The translations under genes were made by a program, and so were the position numbers. Positions 26,262 to 35,382 of a stretch of 64,000 nucleotides of DNA are shown in pieces. Below the pieces are notes generated by a model. That model did not search any database and had not been told where the DNA came from. It saw only the letters and a program-made list of their open reading frames with translations. Every line of letters starts with the position of its first letter. Position 1 is the first letter of the stretch. The DNA comes from JAGNRR01 sp964409905 (lineage in GTDB: Bacteria > Bacteroidota > Bacteroidia > Chitinophagales > Chitinophagaceae): NCBI GenBank assembly GCA_964409905.1, contig CAYPET010000001.1, forward strand, positions 1-64,000. Reading direction: 5' to 3'.

Positions 26262-27506
26262 TCAAACCACATCGTTTGGTAACGCATTCTCGTTTTCTAA
26301 AATCGGATCATCGGAGTTGCCATCCACTACCAATTTTTTCTTTTTGTCTTTATAAATCAGCATACCAAACATCATTATCAATACGGTTAGTATGATAACT
26401 TGTATAATCAATGATTTATTTACAAGTGGCATTTCAAGCCCAAGCGGTATGGATAAAAAAAGTAAAATGGTAATAAGCCCACGCGGAGCTACAAACAATA
26501 AGGGTAAAATGGGCAGGCCAATCACAATAAGCTGTATGGCGCGCACTAAATAAATACCCCCTACAATTAACAAAGACCACTGCAGTGTTTCTTGATTAAT
26601 CAACTCATTAAAATCAATCAAATATCCAAAGACGACAAAGAAAAGTGTCCGAATCAAAAAAGTACCCTCAGTAACAATTTGCCTAAAATTCTTCACCTCT
26701 TTATCTAATATTTCAGGATGTACAATCTTATTAATACGTTCATTCCGAATCAAATCTAGGTTGCCCAAAAAAATACCAAAAATGAGAATAAAGATGAGCG
26801 CCGGCAAATGATAAATTTTGGAAATTTCGTAAATCAAAATAACCAATACAACAATGGGCACAAATTTGATATGATGATCAATTTTATACAAAAACATAGA
26901 CAGCAACACGGATGCAATAAACGAAATGATTAGCATCAGTACCAATTGCAAAAAAAATGTAAGAATTGTGCTGCCATTAAAAACGGCATTTAAGGCAAAA
27001 AAGTTGAATAGCACCACACCGATAATATCCGAAAGACTGCTCTCATAAACTACAAATTCCTTCAAATCTCGGCTAAGATGATACACGCTCGGAATGGCAA
27101 TTGCACTACTGATGATAGCCAACGGGATGGCATTCACAACTGCATTTTGCCATGGGGCCGCCCTAAAATGGTAAAATATAAATGCCATTAAACCACATAA
27201 AATAATCATAGGCAGAACAGCCACAATAAGCGATTTGCGGATAATCGGTATCCTGTCTTTATCCAGTTCAAGCTCAAAAGACTCATCCAGTACAATCAAT
27301 ATCAAGCCGAAGGTGCCCAGAATAGGTAAAATTGCATTCAAATCGATAATGGGTATCCAAAGAAACTTACATATCATTTCGATAGCAAAGCCCAACCCAA
27401 TCAATAATATTACCGACGGCACTTTGGTAAATTTTGATGTAATATCAAAAAAATAACTCAGCAACAGCACAATACACAGCAACACAATAATAACGGCGGT
27501 ATTCAT
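26262..27506 (-). CDS. Cation:proton antiporter (CPA1/NhaP type)
   Basis: A 414-residue inner-membrane protein with about 11-12 hydrophobic helices starting MNTAVIIVLLCIVLLLSYFF. It shows the Na+/H+ exchanger pattern: an unwound-helix region near FGLILIVLDESFELELD, VNAIPLAIISSAIAIPSV, YESSLSDIIGVVLFNFFAL (the ND/DD-type acidic pair region), and APRGLITILLFLSIPLGLE. It would exchange Na+ or K+ for protons in pH and salt balance. The cytoplasmic tail (KKKKLVVDGNSDDPILEN) ends in NDVV at a TGA, after which the frame runs into the beheaded T9SS protein. The transporter core is complete, but its last few residues may be altered by the junction. Confidence 0.88.
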   Translation of the reverse strand: MNTAVIIVLLCIVLLLSYFFDITSKFTKVPSVILLIGLGFAIEMICKFLWIPIIDLNAILPILGTFGLILIVLDESFELELDKDRIPIIRKSLIVAVLPMIILCGLMAFIFYHFRAAPWQNAVVNAIPLAIISSAIAIPSVYHLSRDLKEFVVYESSLSDIIGVVLFNFFALNAVFNGSTILTFFLQLVLMLIISFIASVLLSMFLYKIDHHIKFVPIVVLVILIYEISKIYHLPALIFILIFGIFLGNLDLIRNERINKIVHPEILDKEVKNFRQIVTEGTFLIRTLFFVVFGYLIDFNELINQETLQWSLLIVGGIYLVRAIQLIVIGLPILPLLFVAPRGLITILLFLSIPLGLEMPLVNKSLIIQVIILTVLIMMFGMLIYKDKKKKLVVDGNSDDPILENENALPNDVV

Positions 27507-27570
27507 AGATTAGATTGTAAAAATACAGCTAGTGCCAATGACAAAAAATTAAATCGACCACAAGTAAAGG

Positions 27571-28347
27571 CTAATTATAAGGCAAATTATCTAGTATATA
27601 TTTAATAGCCTCAAGGCGCGCATTTGTTTTTTTGTTGGCGCGGATTATTTTCCAGGGCACTAAGTCAGTATCCGTTTCAGCAAACATCCGTAGCTTATAC
27701 TTGGTATACTCTTCCCATAAATCCTGGGCCCGTTCATCAACAGGTGACATTTTCCATTTCTTCAACGGACTATGTTTAGTATCTTCAAATCGTCTGGCCT
27801 GTTCATCCTTACTAATAGAAAAATATAATTTTAGTAAGTGTATTTCTGATTCTACTATCATCCGCTCAAAATCGTTCACCTGACCCATAAAGATTTCGTA
27901 TTGCTTGGGTGTGCAAAAACCATTTACCGGCTCTACCACGGCTCGGTTATACCAGCTTCTGTCAAAAAAAACAATTTCGCCTGCCTTGGGCAATCGGTTT
28001 ACATATCGCTGAAAGTACCACTGGGTTGCTTCCTCTGTAGTAGGCTTTGGCAAAGCCTCTACGCGATATCGTCGGGGGTTTATGTGCGCCGTTAACCTGC
28101 GGATGGCACCACCTTTGCCAGCTGCATCTCTTCCTTCGCATAATACCACCACTTTTTTATCGTTATGAATGATCCAGTTCTGCAATTTGATAAGCTCGAC
28201 CTGCAGCGCTTCCAACTCCAACTCATATTCCACTCGCTTTATTACCCACTCCGGGTCTACTTTTTTAGAGTAAAACAAAAACTTCATCCCTTTGGAAGAA
28301 CTCAGTAATTCCAATTCTCTTTCTGTATAAACGCGCTCCTGACTCAT
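27571..28347 (-). CDS. Polyphosphate kinase 2 family protein
   Basis: PPK2 enzymes move phosphate between polyphosphate and nucleotides. 258 residues from MSQERVYTERELE; this start gives a 10-bp gap to the upstream gene, whereas an in-frame ATG at 28368 would overlap it. Walker A is CEGRDAAGKGGAIRRL, the Walker B and lid region is VFFDRSWYNRAVVEPV, and WYFQRYVNRLP and FSISKDEQARRFEDT are conserved. The single P-loop kinase domain fits the short PPK2 classes. It is the second of two tandem PPK2 genes in one operon. Whether each prefers ADP, GDP or NMPs cannot be read from the sequence. Confidence 0.92.
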   Translation of the reverse strand: MSQERVYTERELELLSSSKGMKFLFYSKKVDPEWVIKRVEYELELEALQVELIKLQNWIIHNDKKVVVLCEGRDAAGKGGAIRRLTAHINPRRYRVEALPKPTTEEATQWYFQRYVNRLPKAGEIVFFDRSWYNRAVVEPVNGFCTPKQYEIFMGQVNDFERMIVESEIHLLKLYFSISKDEQARRFEDTKHSPLKKWKMSPVDERAQDLWEEYTKYKLRMFAETDTDLVPWKIIRANKKTNARLEAIKYILDNLPYN

Positions 28348-28357
28348 TTTCTTTATA

Positions 28358-29203
28358 CTAAATGTCAATTTGTTTTACATGTCGGTAATAGCGCATTACA
28401 ATGTCCGGATCTGGCAATAAATCAGCCAGCATTTGCATATCCTCAGAAAAATGAAACTGAGATAATACATGACGCATGGCCTGCAAGCGAGCTACTTTTT
28501 TGTCGTTGGCCTTTACAATTATCCATGGGCAAAATGTTGAATTGGTTTTTGAAAACATTAATTCCTTATAGTGGGTATAGTCATCCCACAATTCTTGTCC
28601 TTTTTGATCAACAGGGCTAAACTTCCATTCCTTTAGCGGATTTTGAATACGGGCTTGGAATCGTTTGCTTTGCTCATCCTTCGATATAGAAAACCAAAAC
28701 TTTATCACATGAATGCCATCTTCATACAGCATGTGCTCAAAGCTGGGCACTTGCAACATAAAATGGTTGTATTGCTCTCGCGTACAAAATCCCATAACAG
28801 GCTCTACTACAGCGCGGTTATACCAGCTCCTGTCAAAAAAAACAATTTCACCGGCTTGGGGTAGTTCTTTAATATAACGTCTGAAATACCACTGTCCTTC
28901 CTCTACTTCGGTTGGCTTGTTTAAAGCTACCACCCGCATCGAGCGCGGGTTTAGATGTTCGCGAAATCGTTTGATTGCGCCGCCCTTACCTGCCGCATCA
29001 CGCCCCTCAAAAAGTACAGCAACCCGCAGTTTGTTTTCAGCTACCCAACGCTGCAACTCAACAAGCTGTGCTTGCAGCATGCGTAGCTCGGCTTCGTACT
29101 GGAGTTTACTCAATACCTTATCTACTTTCACTCCTTTCTTCCGCGCTATAGCTATAAGGTCCTTCCTTCTTGTGGTGCTATTTATCTCTTCACTCGTAAA
29201 CAT
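28358..29203 (-). CDS. Polyphosphate kinase 2 family protein
   Basis: First gene of a PPK2 pair, 281 residues from MFTSEEINSTTRRKD (29203). An earlier in-frame start would add a hydrophobic stretch not found in the family. It keeps every core motif: FEGRDAAGKGGAIKRF (Walker A), VFFDRSWYNRAVVEPV, WYFRRYIKELPQAG and FSISKDEQSKRFQ. It is clearly a paralogue of the next gene but differs at the N-terminus and has an extra C-terminal stretch (LLPDPDIVMRYYRHVKQ). The pair could split polyphosphate synthesis and use, or NDP and NMP phosphorylation; this is inference. Confidence 0.92.
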   Translation of the reverse strand: MFTSEEINSTTRRKDLIAIARKKGVKVDKVLSKLQYEAELRMLQAQLVELQRWVAENKLRVAVLFEGRDAAGKGGAIKRFREHLNPRSMRVVALNKPTEVEEGQWYFRRYIKELPQAGEIVFFDRSWYNRAVVEPVMGFCTREQYNHFMLQVPSFEHMLYEDGIHVIKFWFSISKDEQSKRFQARIQNPLKEWKFSPVDQKGQELWDDYTHYKELMFSKTNSTFCPWIIVKANDKKVARLQAMRHVLSQFHFSEDMQMLADLLPDPDIVMRYYRHVKQIDI

Positions 29204-29322
29204 TGTTGAAACGAAAAAACTAAAGGTAATTAGATAAAAACATTTCTGTATCACTTCTTTATTATATCTCGTATGATACCCCCTTGTATTGTTGATGCAT
29301 AAAAAGCACTTATTTTGTATTG

Positions 29323-30195
29323 ATGAAAAAAGGGCATCCTATTTTATATGGGGGGTTATTAGTTGGATGCTTGCTGTTTTTTTTCGTGGGTTGTAACGAA
29401 GATGGGGCATCAGATTTAGATTATACCCAAATTGTTGAAGATGTGCTGAGTAAAGGGCAAAGCACTGTAGGTATTTCTGACACGGCAGACTTGTTTGACG
29501 AGCCTTACTACTTTCCGGCTACAGATTCTGTAGATGCGTTGTTGGATTCATTGCAGCAAATATTTGAAAAGGATAGTGCCATGATAAAAAAAGTTGGTAA
29601 TAAGGACACTAATCTATTAAATGAAGAAAACTTATCCGGTCAGCACATTTCAAATAAACAAGATTCTTTTAGTACAGACATCAGGAAAATAAATAGTGAA
29701 GAATTGCGGGCTTTAAAGTACAATTTGAAACAATTGCATGATAAAGATTCTATCTTACTATCGACACGCACCATGAAAAAAGGTCGTATTAACAGTCGTG
29801 TGTGGGCCAGAATTATTAAAAACGAGCAACGGTTGTACTTATATCTTGATGGCAAGATGGTAGATACCTTCAAAGTCTCTACCGGCAGTCCGCGCCACGA
29901 AACACCTACTATGGATTTGCAACCAAGTGGACCCATTTTTCAGAAGTACACCAGCAAGCGATACCCGGGTGGCAACTACAACGGACTTGGCAATATGCCT
30001 TATGCCATTTTTATAAAGGGTGGCTATGCCCTGCATGGTACTACCAGAGGTAACATTCCACGGTTGGGCACCAAAGCATCTCATGGCTGTGTACGCCTGC
30101 ACCCTGATAATGCTAAAATCCTGAATGAGGTAGTCCGCAAAGCCGGGCTGGAAAATTTCTGGGTAACGATTGAAGAAGAGGCCACGTCCGAATAA
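29323..30195 (+). CDS. L,D-transpeptidase (YkuD) lipoprotein
   Basis: A 290-residue cell-wall enzyme that forms or edits 3-3 crosslinks, or attaches proteins to meso-diaminopimelate. It has a lipoprotein signal (LLFFFVGC, lipid on the Cys), a long Ser/Asp/Lys-rich spacer (about residues 30-150) and a YkuD domain. The catalytic motif is complete: HGTTRGNIPRLGTKA followed by SHGCVRL, with the nucleophilic Cys. It is probably anchored in the outer-membrane inner leaflet, facing peptidoglycan. The LRR lipoprotein gene follows after 20 bp, so they may share a transcript. An in-frame TTG precedes the ATG at 29323. Confidence 0.92.
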   Translation: MKKGHPILYGGLLVGCLLFFFVGCNEDGASDLDYTQIVEDVLSKGQSTVGISDTADLFDEPYYFPATDSVDALLDSLQQIFEKDSAMIKKVGNKDTNLLNEENLSGQHISNKQDSFSTDIRKINSEELRALKYNLKQLHDKDSILLSTRTMKKGRINSRVWARIIKNEQRLYLYLDGKMVDTFKVSTGSPRHETPTMDLQPSGPIFQKYTSKRYPGGNYNGLGNMPYAIFIKGGYALHGTTRGNIPRLGTKASHGCVRLHPDNAKILNEVVRKAGLENFWVTIEEEATSE

Positions 30196-30215
30196 TTTCT
30201 TCGTAACTTTATGCA

Positions 30216-30983
30216 ATGCGTATTCCATTTGTTTTACTAGCATTGCCATACTTGCTTTTTACCTCTTGCGCAGGAGACAAAATATTCACAGAGGCCATCA
30301 AACAGCCGAATGATTCAAAAAAAATTCGCATTGTCAATAAACGTCTTGAGGCATTGCCAACTTCCATCACCAAACTAAAGCGCGTGCAAAAACTATTCCT
30401 GGTAAGGAATGGGTTGGATAGCATACCACCCGAAATTGGCGAACTGGATCAATTGGAAGAATTGCATATTTCTAGCAACCGCATACGCTATCTACCCGAG
30501 GAGATTGGCCAGCTGAAAAACCTCAGAGTATTATCCTTACGGTCTAACAGTCTGCGAGCGCTCCCCGCCAGCATTGGGCAGTTGAAAAACCTGGAAGAAC
30601 TTTATCTGGACGGGAATCAATTGGAAAGTTTGCCGGAAGAAATTGGCCAACTGGAAAAACTTGAATTTTTAACCTTAGGCCAAAACAGACTTTATCAATT
30701 GCCTACAAGTATTGGGCAATTGATAAACCTGACCTATTTCTCCATAGGTAAAAACAGCCTTTCATTTTTACCAGAAGAAATCTGTGATTTACATGCGCTG
30801 TATGAGCTAAATGTGGCATTTAGTGGTACCAATTTGCAAATCCCTGCTTGTATTTATGGGCTTAGGAACCTCGACATATTATACATTGACAATGGTTTGA
30901 TGTTGCCCGGCAGTATCATAAACTCCAACCCACGATTGCGCATACAATACAGACGACGAAGTGATCCGTATTTACGGTGGTAG
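30216..30983 (+). CDS. Leucine-rich repeat lipoprotein
   Basis: 255 residues: lipoprotein signal (MRIPFVLLALPYLLFTSC), then about seven leucine-rich repeats of 23 residues of the LPEEIGQLKNLRVLSLRSN type, and a basic C-terminal end (IQYRRRSDPYLRW). The repeats are regular and intact. Such proteins bind other proteins; the ligand cannot be guessed. It is 20 bp downstream of the L,D-transpeptidase, so an envelope role at the same membrane is plausible. A strong terminator follows. Confidence 0.9.
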   Translation: MRIPFVLLALPYLLFTSCAGDKIFTEAIKQPNDSKKIRIVNKRLEALPTSITKLKRVQKLFLVRNGLDSIPPEIGELDQLEELHISSNRIRYLPEEIGQLKNLRVLSLRSNSLRALPASIGQLKNLEELYLDGNQLESLPEEIGQLEKLEFLTLGQNRLYQLPTSIGQLINLTYFSIGKNSLSFLPEEICDLHALYELNVAFSGTNLQIPACIYGLRNLDILYIDNGLMLPGSIINSNPRLRIQYRRRSDPYLRW

Positions 30984-30993
30984 CCGCATAAAA

Positions 30994-31029
30994 AATGTCA
31001 AAGCGGTTTGCTTTGACATTTTCTTTTTC
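30994..31029. terminator. Terminator after the LRR gene
   Basis: 11-bp perfect stem AATGTCAAAGC/GCTTTGACATT (30994-31004 with 31010-31020), loop GGTTT, then T-rich TTCTTTTT. It can also serve the convergent peptidase gene. Confidence 0.88.
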
Positions 31030-31043
31030 AGTTTCAACTTGGA

Positions 31044-32225
31044 TTACATTCCCAAATCTTTTCTAAGCCTACGTGGCATGGCATCCTTATGCATTAAGAT
31101 AGCTGTGGTTTTATATTCAAAAAACGCTTTGGATACATACAAATGGCCCTCATAATCATTCTCCGTACCCCATGAGTTTTTAACCATATAATATTCCTTA
31201 CCATTTTGGTCTGTAGCCAAACCAACAATGTGCATACCATGATCATCGGTAGTATTGTAGTTATCAAAGGCTTCTTCGCGCAACTCTGGGGTGATAACTT
31301 TTTCTGCCTTCGGACCGTCAAACATTGTCTTACGCTCTTCGACTGACATATCATTATAGTCTTTTTCGGGCACAATGGCTACCCCGTTTTTCCAGCTAAA
31401 CGATTTTTCACTCACATCGGTAGCCCATGCAACCGTATACCCGTTTTTAAGTGCGTTGTCTACAGCTTCTGTCATTTCGCTCATGCGAATGTTGTACACG
31501 CTTTGTAAACTCCAGTTATCAGGCACCATAAGCATAGTTGGTTTGTAAAGTGGAGCATACATGAAGGAAGACATTTCAATGTAATTATCCGGATTCAGGC
31601 CGACCACCTCATCAGCAAACGTCTGCGGGGTATAATTATGGCCTTTATATTCAAAAGATTCGGGTACTTTCCCCAGATAAGCATCTAAGGCTGCGGTGAA
31701 TGCCGGAAGCCAATTTTTGGTCAATTGTCCATTTTTATTTTTAATAATGCCTTGTAGAAAACCTTCTAGTGCTGCTTGCATTTCACCAAATTTGTTTTTA
31801 TCTGTTCCATAATTTAGGCCTGTGTATACTTCGTATGGCACGGCACCATGCTTGTCATAGACTGCTATTACATCGTGCAGTTCGGCACCATCACCCCAGC
31901 CGACATTGCCATGCATGCGTACATAGTTTCGAGCGCGCTCTATGTAGGCACATCTTGCAGTATAAATTTCTGAGATGTCTATTTGCCCACCACCATTGCG
32001 CAAGATTTCACTTTCCAAAAAAGAATTGCCGGAATAACTCCAACAGGTGCCACTACTTCCCTGGTTTTTTACTGGTGAATTTTCCAGATTAATAAGCGTG
32101 GTAAACTGATATTTTTCTTTCGCCTTTTCCGAAACATTTTTATCCAACGATTTTACCAAATCATCTTGTGCAATTGCACTTGTACTAATAAATAGTAGAA
32201 CTAATAAGTATTGTAAAAATTTCAT
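31044..32225 (-). CDS. C1-family cysteine peptidase (PepC/bleomycin hydrolase type)
   Basis: 393 residues with a signal peptide (MKFLQYLLVLLFISTSAIAQ), placed by choosing the ATG at 32225; a longer in-frame extension upstream has no signal and is not conserved-looking. The papain-fold triad is present: Cys in VKNQGSSGTCWSYS, His in DDHGMHIVGLA and Asn in YYMVKNSWGTEN. The spacing, and the large insert between Cys and His, match the C1B (bleomycin hydrolase / aminopeptidase C) group, here in an exported version common in Bacteroidota. It should act in the periplasm as a peptidase. It is convergent with the LRR gene. Confidence 0.92.
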   Translation of the reverse strand: MKFLQYLLVLLFISTSAIAQDDLVKSLDKNVSEKAKEKYQFTTLINLENSPVKNQGSSGTCWSYSGNSFLESEILRNGGGQIDISEIYTARCAYIERARNYVRMHGNVGWGDGAELHDVIAVYDKHGAVPYEVYTGLNYGTDKNKFGEMQAALEGFLQGIIKNKNGQLTKNWLPAFTAALDAYLGKVPESFEYKGHNYTPQTFADEVVGLNPDNYIEMSSFMYAPLYKPTMLMVPDNWSLQSVYNIRMSEMTEAVDNALKNGYTVAWATDVSEKSFSWKNGVAIVPEKDYNDMSVEERKTMFDGPKAEKVITPELREEAFDNYNTTDDHGMHIVGLATDQNGKEYYMVKNSWGTENDYEGHLYVSKAFFEYKTTAILMHKDAMPRRLRKDLGM

Positions 32226-32302
32226 TGGCCGAAAATACAACAAGTTGACATCACAACAATCGCCAGTGTTATGAATGGATAATAGTATCCAAGAGTGGTG
32301 AT

Positions 32303-32759
32303 TTACCGCGTCATGGTGATGGTATTCCAGGTGCCTGTAGCAATCTGCACACCATTTTCCCATAAGGCGAGGAAGTATTTCATATCATGCCTTCCGTAGG
32401 GCATATTGATTTCGGCATAAGGCACATATACAGATAATAAATTACCAGTATAATACGCAGCAGAATTGGAGTAAGGGGTAAATTCTGTACACCAAGATTG
32501 CACAGCTCCCGCATTATCCCGAAGGATATTTTTATCCGCATCGTAAAAATAAAGGCAGGCCTTAAATTGACGACCTTGGGCATTTTCTACCGTAAATCTT
32601 GGTATCATTTTAAACCTCCGGTTCACATTATCTAGCTCTGTTTTTAATTCGAGGGATTTAATGACGGTCTTTTTATCTCCCTTTTTTACTTCCAAGCAAT
32701 ACTTTTCGGTATTGCAGTAATCCAAGTCCGCTACCGAGACTACAACACGAAATTGAATT
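32303..32759 (-). pseudogene. Hypothetical protein, 5' end lost
   Basis: About 150 residues from FRVVVSVADLDYCN to GTWNTITMTR at the C-terminus, with no start codon of its own. A longer open frame extends to 32842, but that part is only the antisense of the peptidase fragment next door. The visible part is beta-rich, with a few Cys and aromatic residues (KACLYFYDADKNIL, YTGNLLSVYVPYAEINMPY, MKYFLALWENGVQI). I do not recognise it. It meets the M16 fragment head to head at about 32755-32760, and both lack their 5' ends. Confidence 0.6.
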
Positions 32760-33071
32760 TTTGAAGAATTGCGCACCGCATACAACGAAATTCTGGCCGA
32801 TGTGCAGAAACCCGGGGGTATCAGCGAGGAGGATTTAAACAAAGCAGTAGCCCCGGCATTACAACAACACAGCGAAAGAATGAAAGAAAATGGCTATTGG
32901 CTAAGCAACTTGAGTTCAGCATATCTCTACGACTTAGACCCAAAAAGAATACTAACCTATGAGGATCGTATAAAAAAGTTAAAGCCTGCTGATTTGACAA
33001 AAATTGCGGCCAAATACTTGAACGCCCCAAACAAATTAAAATGCCAATGGATTCCAGAACTAAAGCCGTAA
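32760..33071 (+). pseudogene. C-terminal fragment of an M16 peptidase
   Basis: About 103 residues that match the extreme C-terminus of long M16 (insulinase/PqqL-type) peptidases: FEELRTAYNEILADVQKPGG, ISEEDLNKAVAPALQQH, KENGYWLSNLSSAYLYDLDP and LKPADLTKIAAKYLNAPNK. The catalytic HxxEH domain and everything before this point are missing, and a stop codon lies just upstream in frame. It is not a copy of the complete M16 gene at 39649-40887. It is a remnant left by a deletion or a contig misjoin. Confidence 0.82.
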
Positions 33072-33294
33072 TATAAAAAAAGTGTGTTTGGTGTAATTGT
33101 CAGTGTGATGAATGCGTTCGTAAAAATCACTGTGACTGGAAAATAAATCCCATGTTTTCTAAGTATCCTATTTTAGTAACGAAATAAATAGCCAAAAAAT
33201 AAATGCTCTGGGAATGTTGAAGAATACAATTTAGACTGATAATAATTTTTTTATTGATTATCCACTTACTTCTAAATCACTTTATCGAAAGGGC

Positions 33295-34707
33295 CTATTT
33301 TTTATACCGCGCGTATAAATCTGAGAATATTGGATGTTTAAGAATGGCCTTGTCCAGCCGATTCAGACAATTCGCACGGCGCACATTCCGCTCTAAACCA
33401 TCTTCTAAATAATGTGACCCTTCCTTCAGCCGCCCCAATGCCAGCAAAATACCAGCCTTATAATATGTAAACTCTACCTTATTGCCACAATGGGTTTGCG
33501 CAATATCTACTTGCTGCAAAGCCTCCTCAAGGTAGTCGGCATTATAAAGCGCCTTGATAAGTGATTGCCAGGTAGTTTTTATATCCGGACGAAGCTTAAC
33601 GGCATTCAAATAGCATACAAGCGCCTCTTCCTCTTGTTGCAACTCCATCAAGCAATTGCCCAAAGCTAAACAGTATGTAACATTATCCTTGTCTATGTGC
33701 AATGCAACCGAATATGATTTTATAGCTTTTTCCCACTGCCTTTCTTTGGCATAGGTTTCACCTATTTTGAAGAATAGACTATCATCTTCAGGGTTCATTA
33801 AAGAAGCCTTACGGTAAAAATGTCGTGCTTTGGCAAATTTCTTTTTCCGCTCCCAACAATAAGCCAAGGTTTCCAATATTACATCTTCAGGTTTAGCCAG
33901 CTCTATATGCTCTTCAAATACGGCAATGGCTTTGTCGAACTCTTTCATACGGATATAGCATTCGCCTAAATTTCGCAATGCATATTCATATTTGTCATCT
34001 AATGCCAAACAATATTCGTAAGCTTCAATGGCTTCGGGGTAGTTTTTTATACTTTGATATAACATACCCAAATTATACCAAGCCGAAGCATAAAATGGAT
34101 ATTCATCTAAAATTTCTTGATGCAGTTTGATACAGTCCTCTTGTTGCTTGGTTACATCAGCCCAGAAGCACATGCGCATCAGCGCATCCTCAAACTGAGG
34201 ATTGATTGCCAACACTCGTTTCAGCGTATGATAGACTTTCTCAAATTCCGTTTGCTCATCATAGATTTCAGCCAGCTCCATGAAAATGAATATTTTGTCT
34301 GCATCATTATATTTATTCAATTCATTCTCCAACAAATCAATAGCCTCCTTATGCTTTTCACTCTCAATTAAAATTTCAGCATGGAGCAATAAAGTATCAA
34401 TATCACCAGGGGTCAGATCTTTAATTTTCTCTACTATAGCCAAGGCCTGTCCGGTCTTCTTTTGAGATAGCAACCACTCCGCTTTTCGCGTAAGCAGAAT
34501 GGCAGAATATGGGTAAATTTGGGTGGCAATTTCACATGCCAACCGAAGATTTTCACGATCACCAAATACTTCAAAATGATCTATAAGAGCCTCAAAATCA
34601 TCTTCATGCAAAGAATAATGTTGTGTGCCGTGCTTTAATTTATCAAATTCCAATTTAAGAAATTCGATATCCTTATACTCGCTACCATTGTCATCATCAT
34701 CGTACAT
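33295..34707 (-). CDS. TPR-repeat protein
   Basis: 470 residues from MYDDDDNGSEYKD; the start at 34707 removes an atypical 17-residue extension. An acidic N-terminus is followed by about ten tetratricopeptide repeats of 34 residues, clearest in the middle (AWYNLGMLYQSIKNYPEAIE, ALRNLGECYIRMKEFDKAIA, LFFKIGETYAKERQWEKAIK). There is no signal peptide or membrane helix, so it is likely a cytoplasmic scaffold. It stands alone between a gene remnant and a divergent membrane-protein gene; its partners are unknown. Confidence 0.88.
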   Translation of the reverse strand: MYDDDDNGSEYKDIEFLKLEFDKLKHGTQHYSLHEDDFEALIDHFEVFGDRENLRLACEIATQIYPYSAILLTRKAEWLLSQKKTGQALAIVEKIKDLTPGDIDTLLLHAEILIESEKHKEAIDLLENELNKYNDADKIFIFMELAEIYDEQTEFEKVYHTLKRVLAINPQFEDALMRMCFWADVTKQQEDCIKLHQEILDEYPFYASAWYNLGMLYQSIKNYPEAIEAYEYCLALDDKYEYALRNLGECYIRMKEFDKAIAVFEEHIELAKPEDVILETLAYCWERKKKFAKARHFYRKASLMNPEDDSLFFKIGETYAKERQWEKAIKSYSVALHIDKDNVTYCLALGNCLMELQQEEEALVCYLNAVKLRPDIKTTWQSLIKALYNADYLEEALQQVDIAQTHCGNKVEFTYYKAGILLALGRLKEGSHYLEDGLERNVRRANCLNRLDKAILKHPIFSDLYARYKK

Positions 34708-34850
34708 AAGCGTAATACTTAAGGTAAATCTAAGGTATTCTGTCTTAGATGTTGTCACAACTTATTCAAAATTTATAATTACTTAACCCAATTTTGGGGA
34801 AAATGCGATGCCATTAATAAATACGCGTGGCTTACCTTTATTCTCTTGTT

Positions 34851-35312
34851 ATGGAAGCGATAAATCATTTACACAGTATTCTCCGTTGGGCACTTCTCTT
34901 TCTACTTGTCGCAACGATTTATAAAAGTTTTGTCGGAATGCGTAATAGCTCGGAATACAAAGCTGATGATAAAAAGCTTAGCGTGTATACATTAATAGTT
35001 GCCCATTTGCAACTAGTAATAGGGCTTGTTCAATATTTTGCTGGTCCTTGGGGCTTAAAAAATATCCAAAACAACGGAATGGGTGTGGTAATGAAAGATA
35101 GCTATCAACGATTTTTCGCTGTAGAGCATATCCTCATGATGCTGATAGCCATAATACTAATCACGATAGGTTATAGTAGTGCTAAGCGCACGGCAGATGC
35201 TGTAAAAAAGTATAAGAAAACCTTTTACTTTTTGCTTATTGCACTCATACTAATATTGGCTGCTATCCCTTGGCCATTCCGAGCAGGATTTGAATCTGCA
35301 GGTTGGTTTTAA
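34851..35312 (+). CDS. Four-helix membrane protein, cytochrome b-like
   Basis: 153 residues from MEAINHLHSILRWALL with four hydrophobic segments (about 12-28, 52-70, 92-112, 127-145). His residues sit at the membrane boundaries of helices 1, 2 and 3 (NHLHSILRW, IVAHLQLVIGL, AVEHILMMLI), a pattern that could bind haem; proteins of this kind in Bacteroidota are often labelled 'cytochrome b'. The label is tentative. It precedes the rhodanese/YeiH module with a 70-bp gap. Confidence 0.65.
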   Translation: MEAINHLHSILRWALLFLLVATIYKSFVGMRNSSEYKADDKKLSVYTLIVAHLQLVIGLVQYFAGPWGLKNIQNNGMGVVMKDSYQRFFAVEHILMMLIAIILITIGYSSAKRTADAVKKYKKTFYFLLIALILILAAIPWPFRAGFESAGWF

Positions 35313-35382
35313 TAGAATTTTATCATTTGCATGTGATAAATGTTACACTGCATAGTAGCAAACTGACATTCCTTTGCACATT

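Noticed and set aside
32760..32842. 5' extension of the minus-strand gene 32303 into the M16 fragment
   Set aside because: These residues are just the reverse complement of the well-matched M16 coding sequence, so they are not a real N-terminus.
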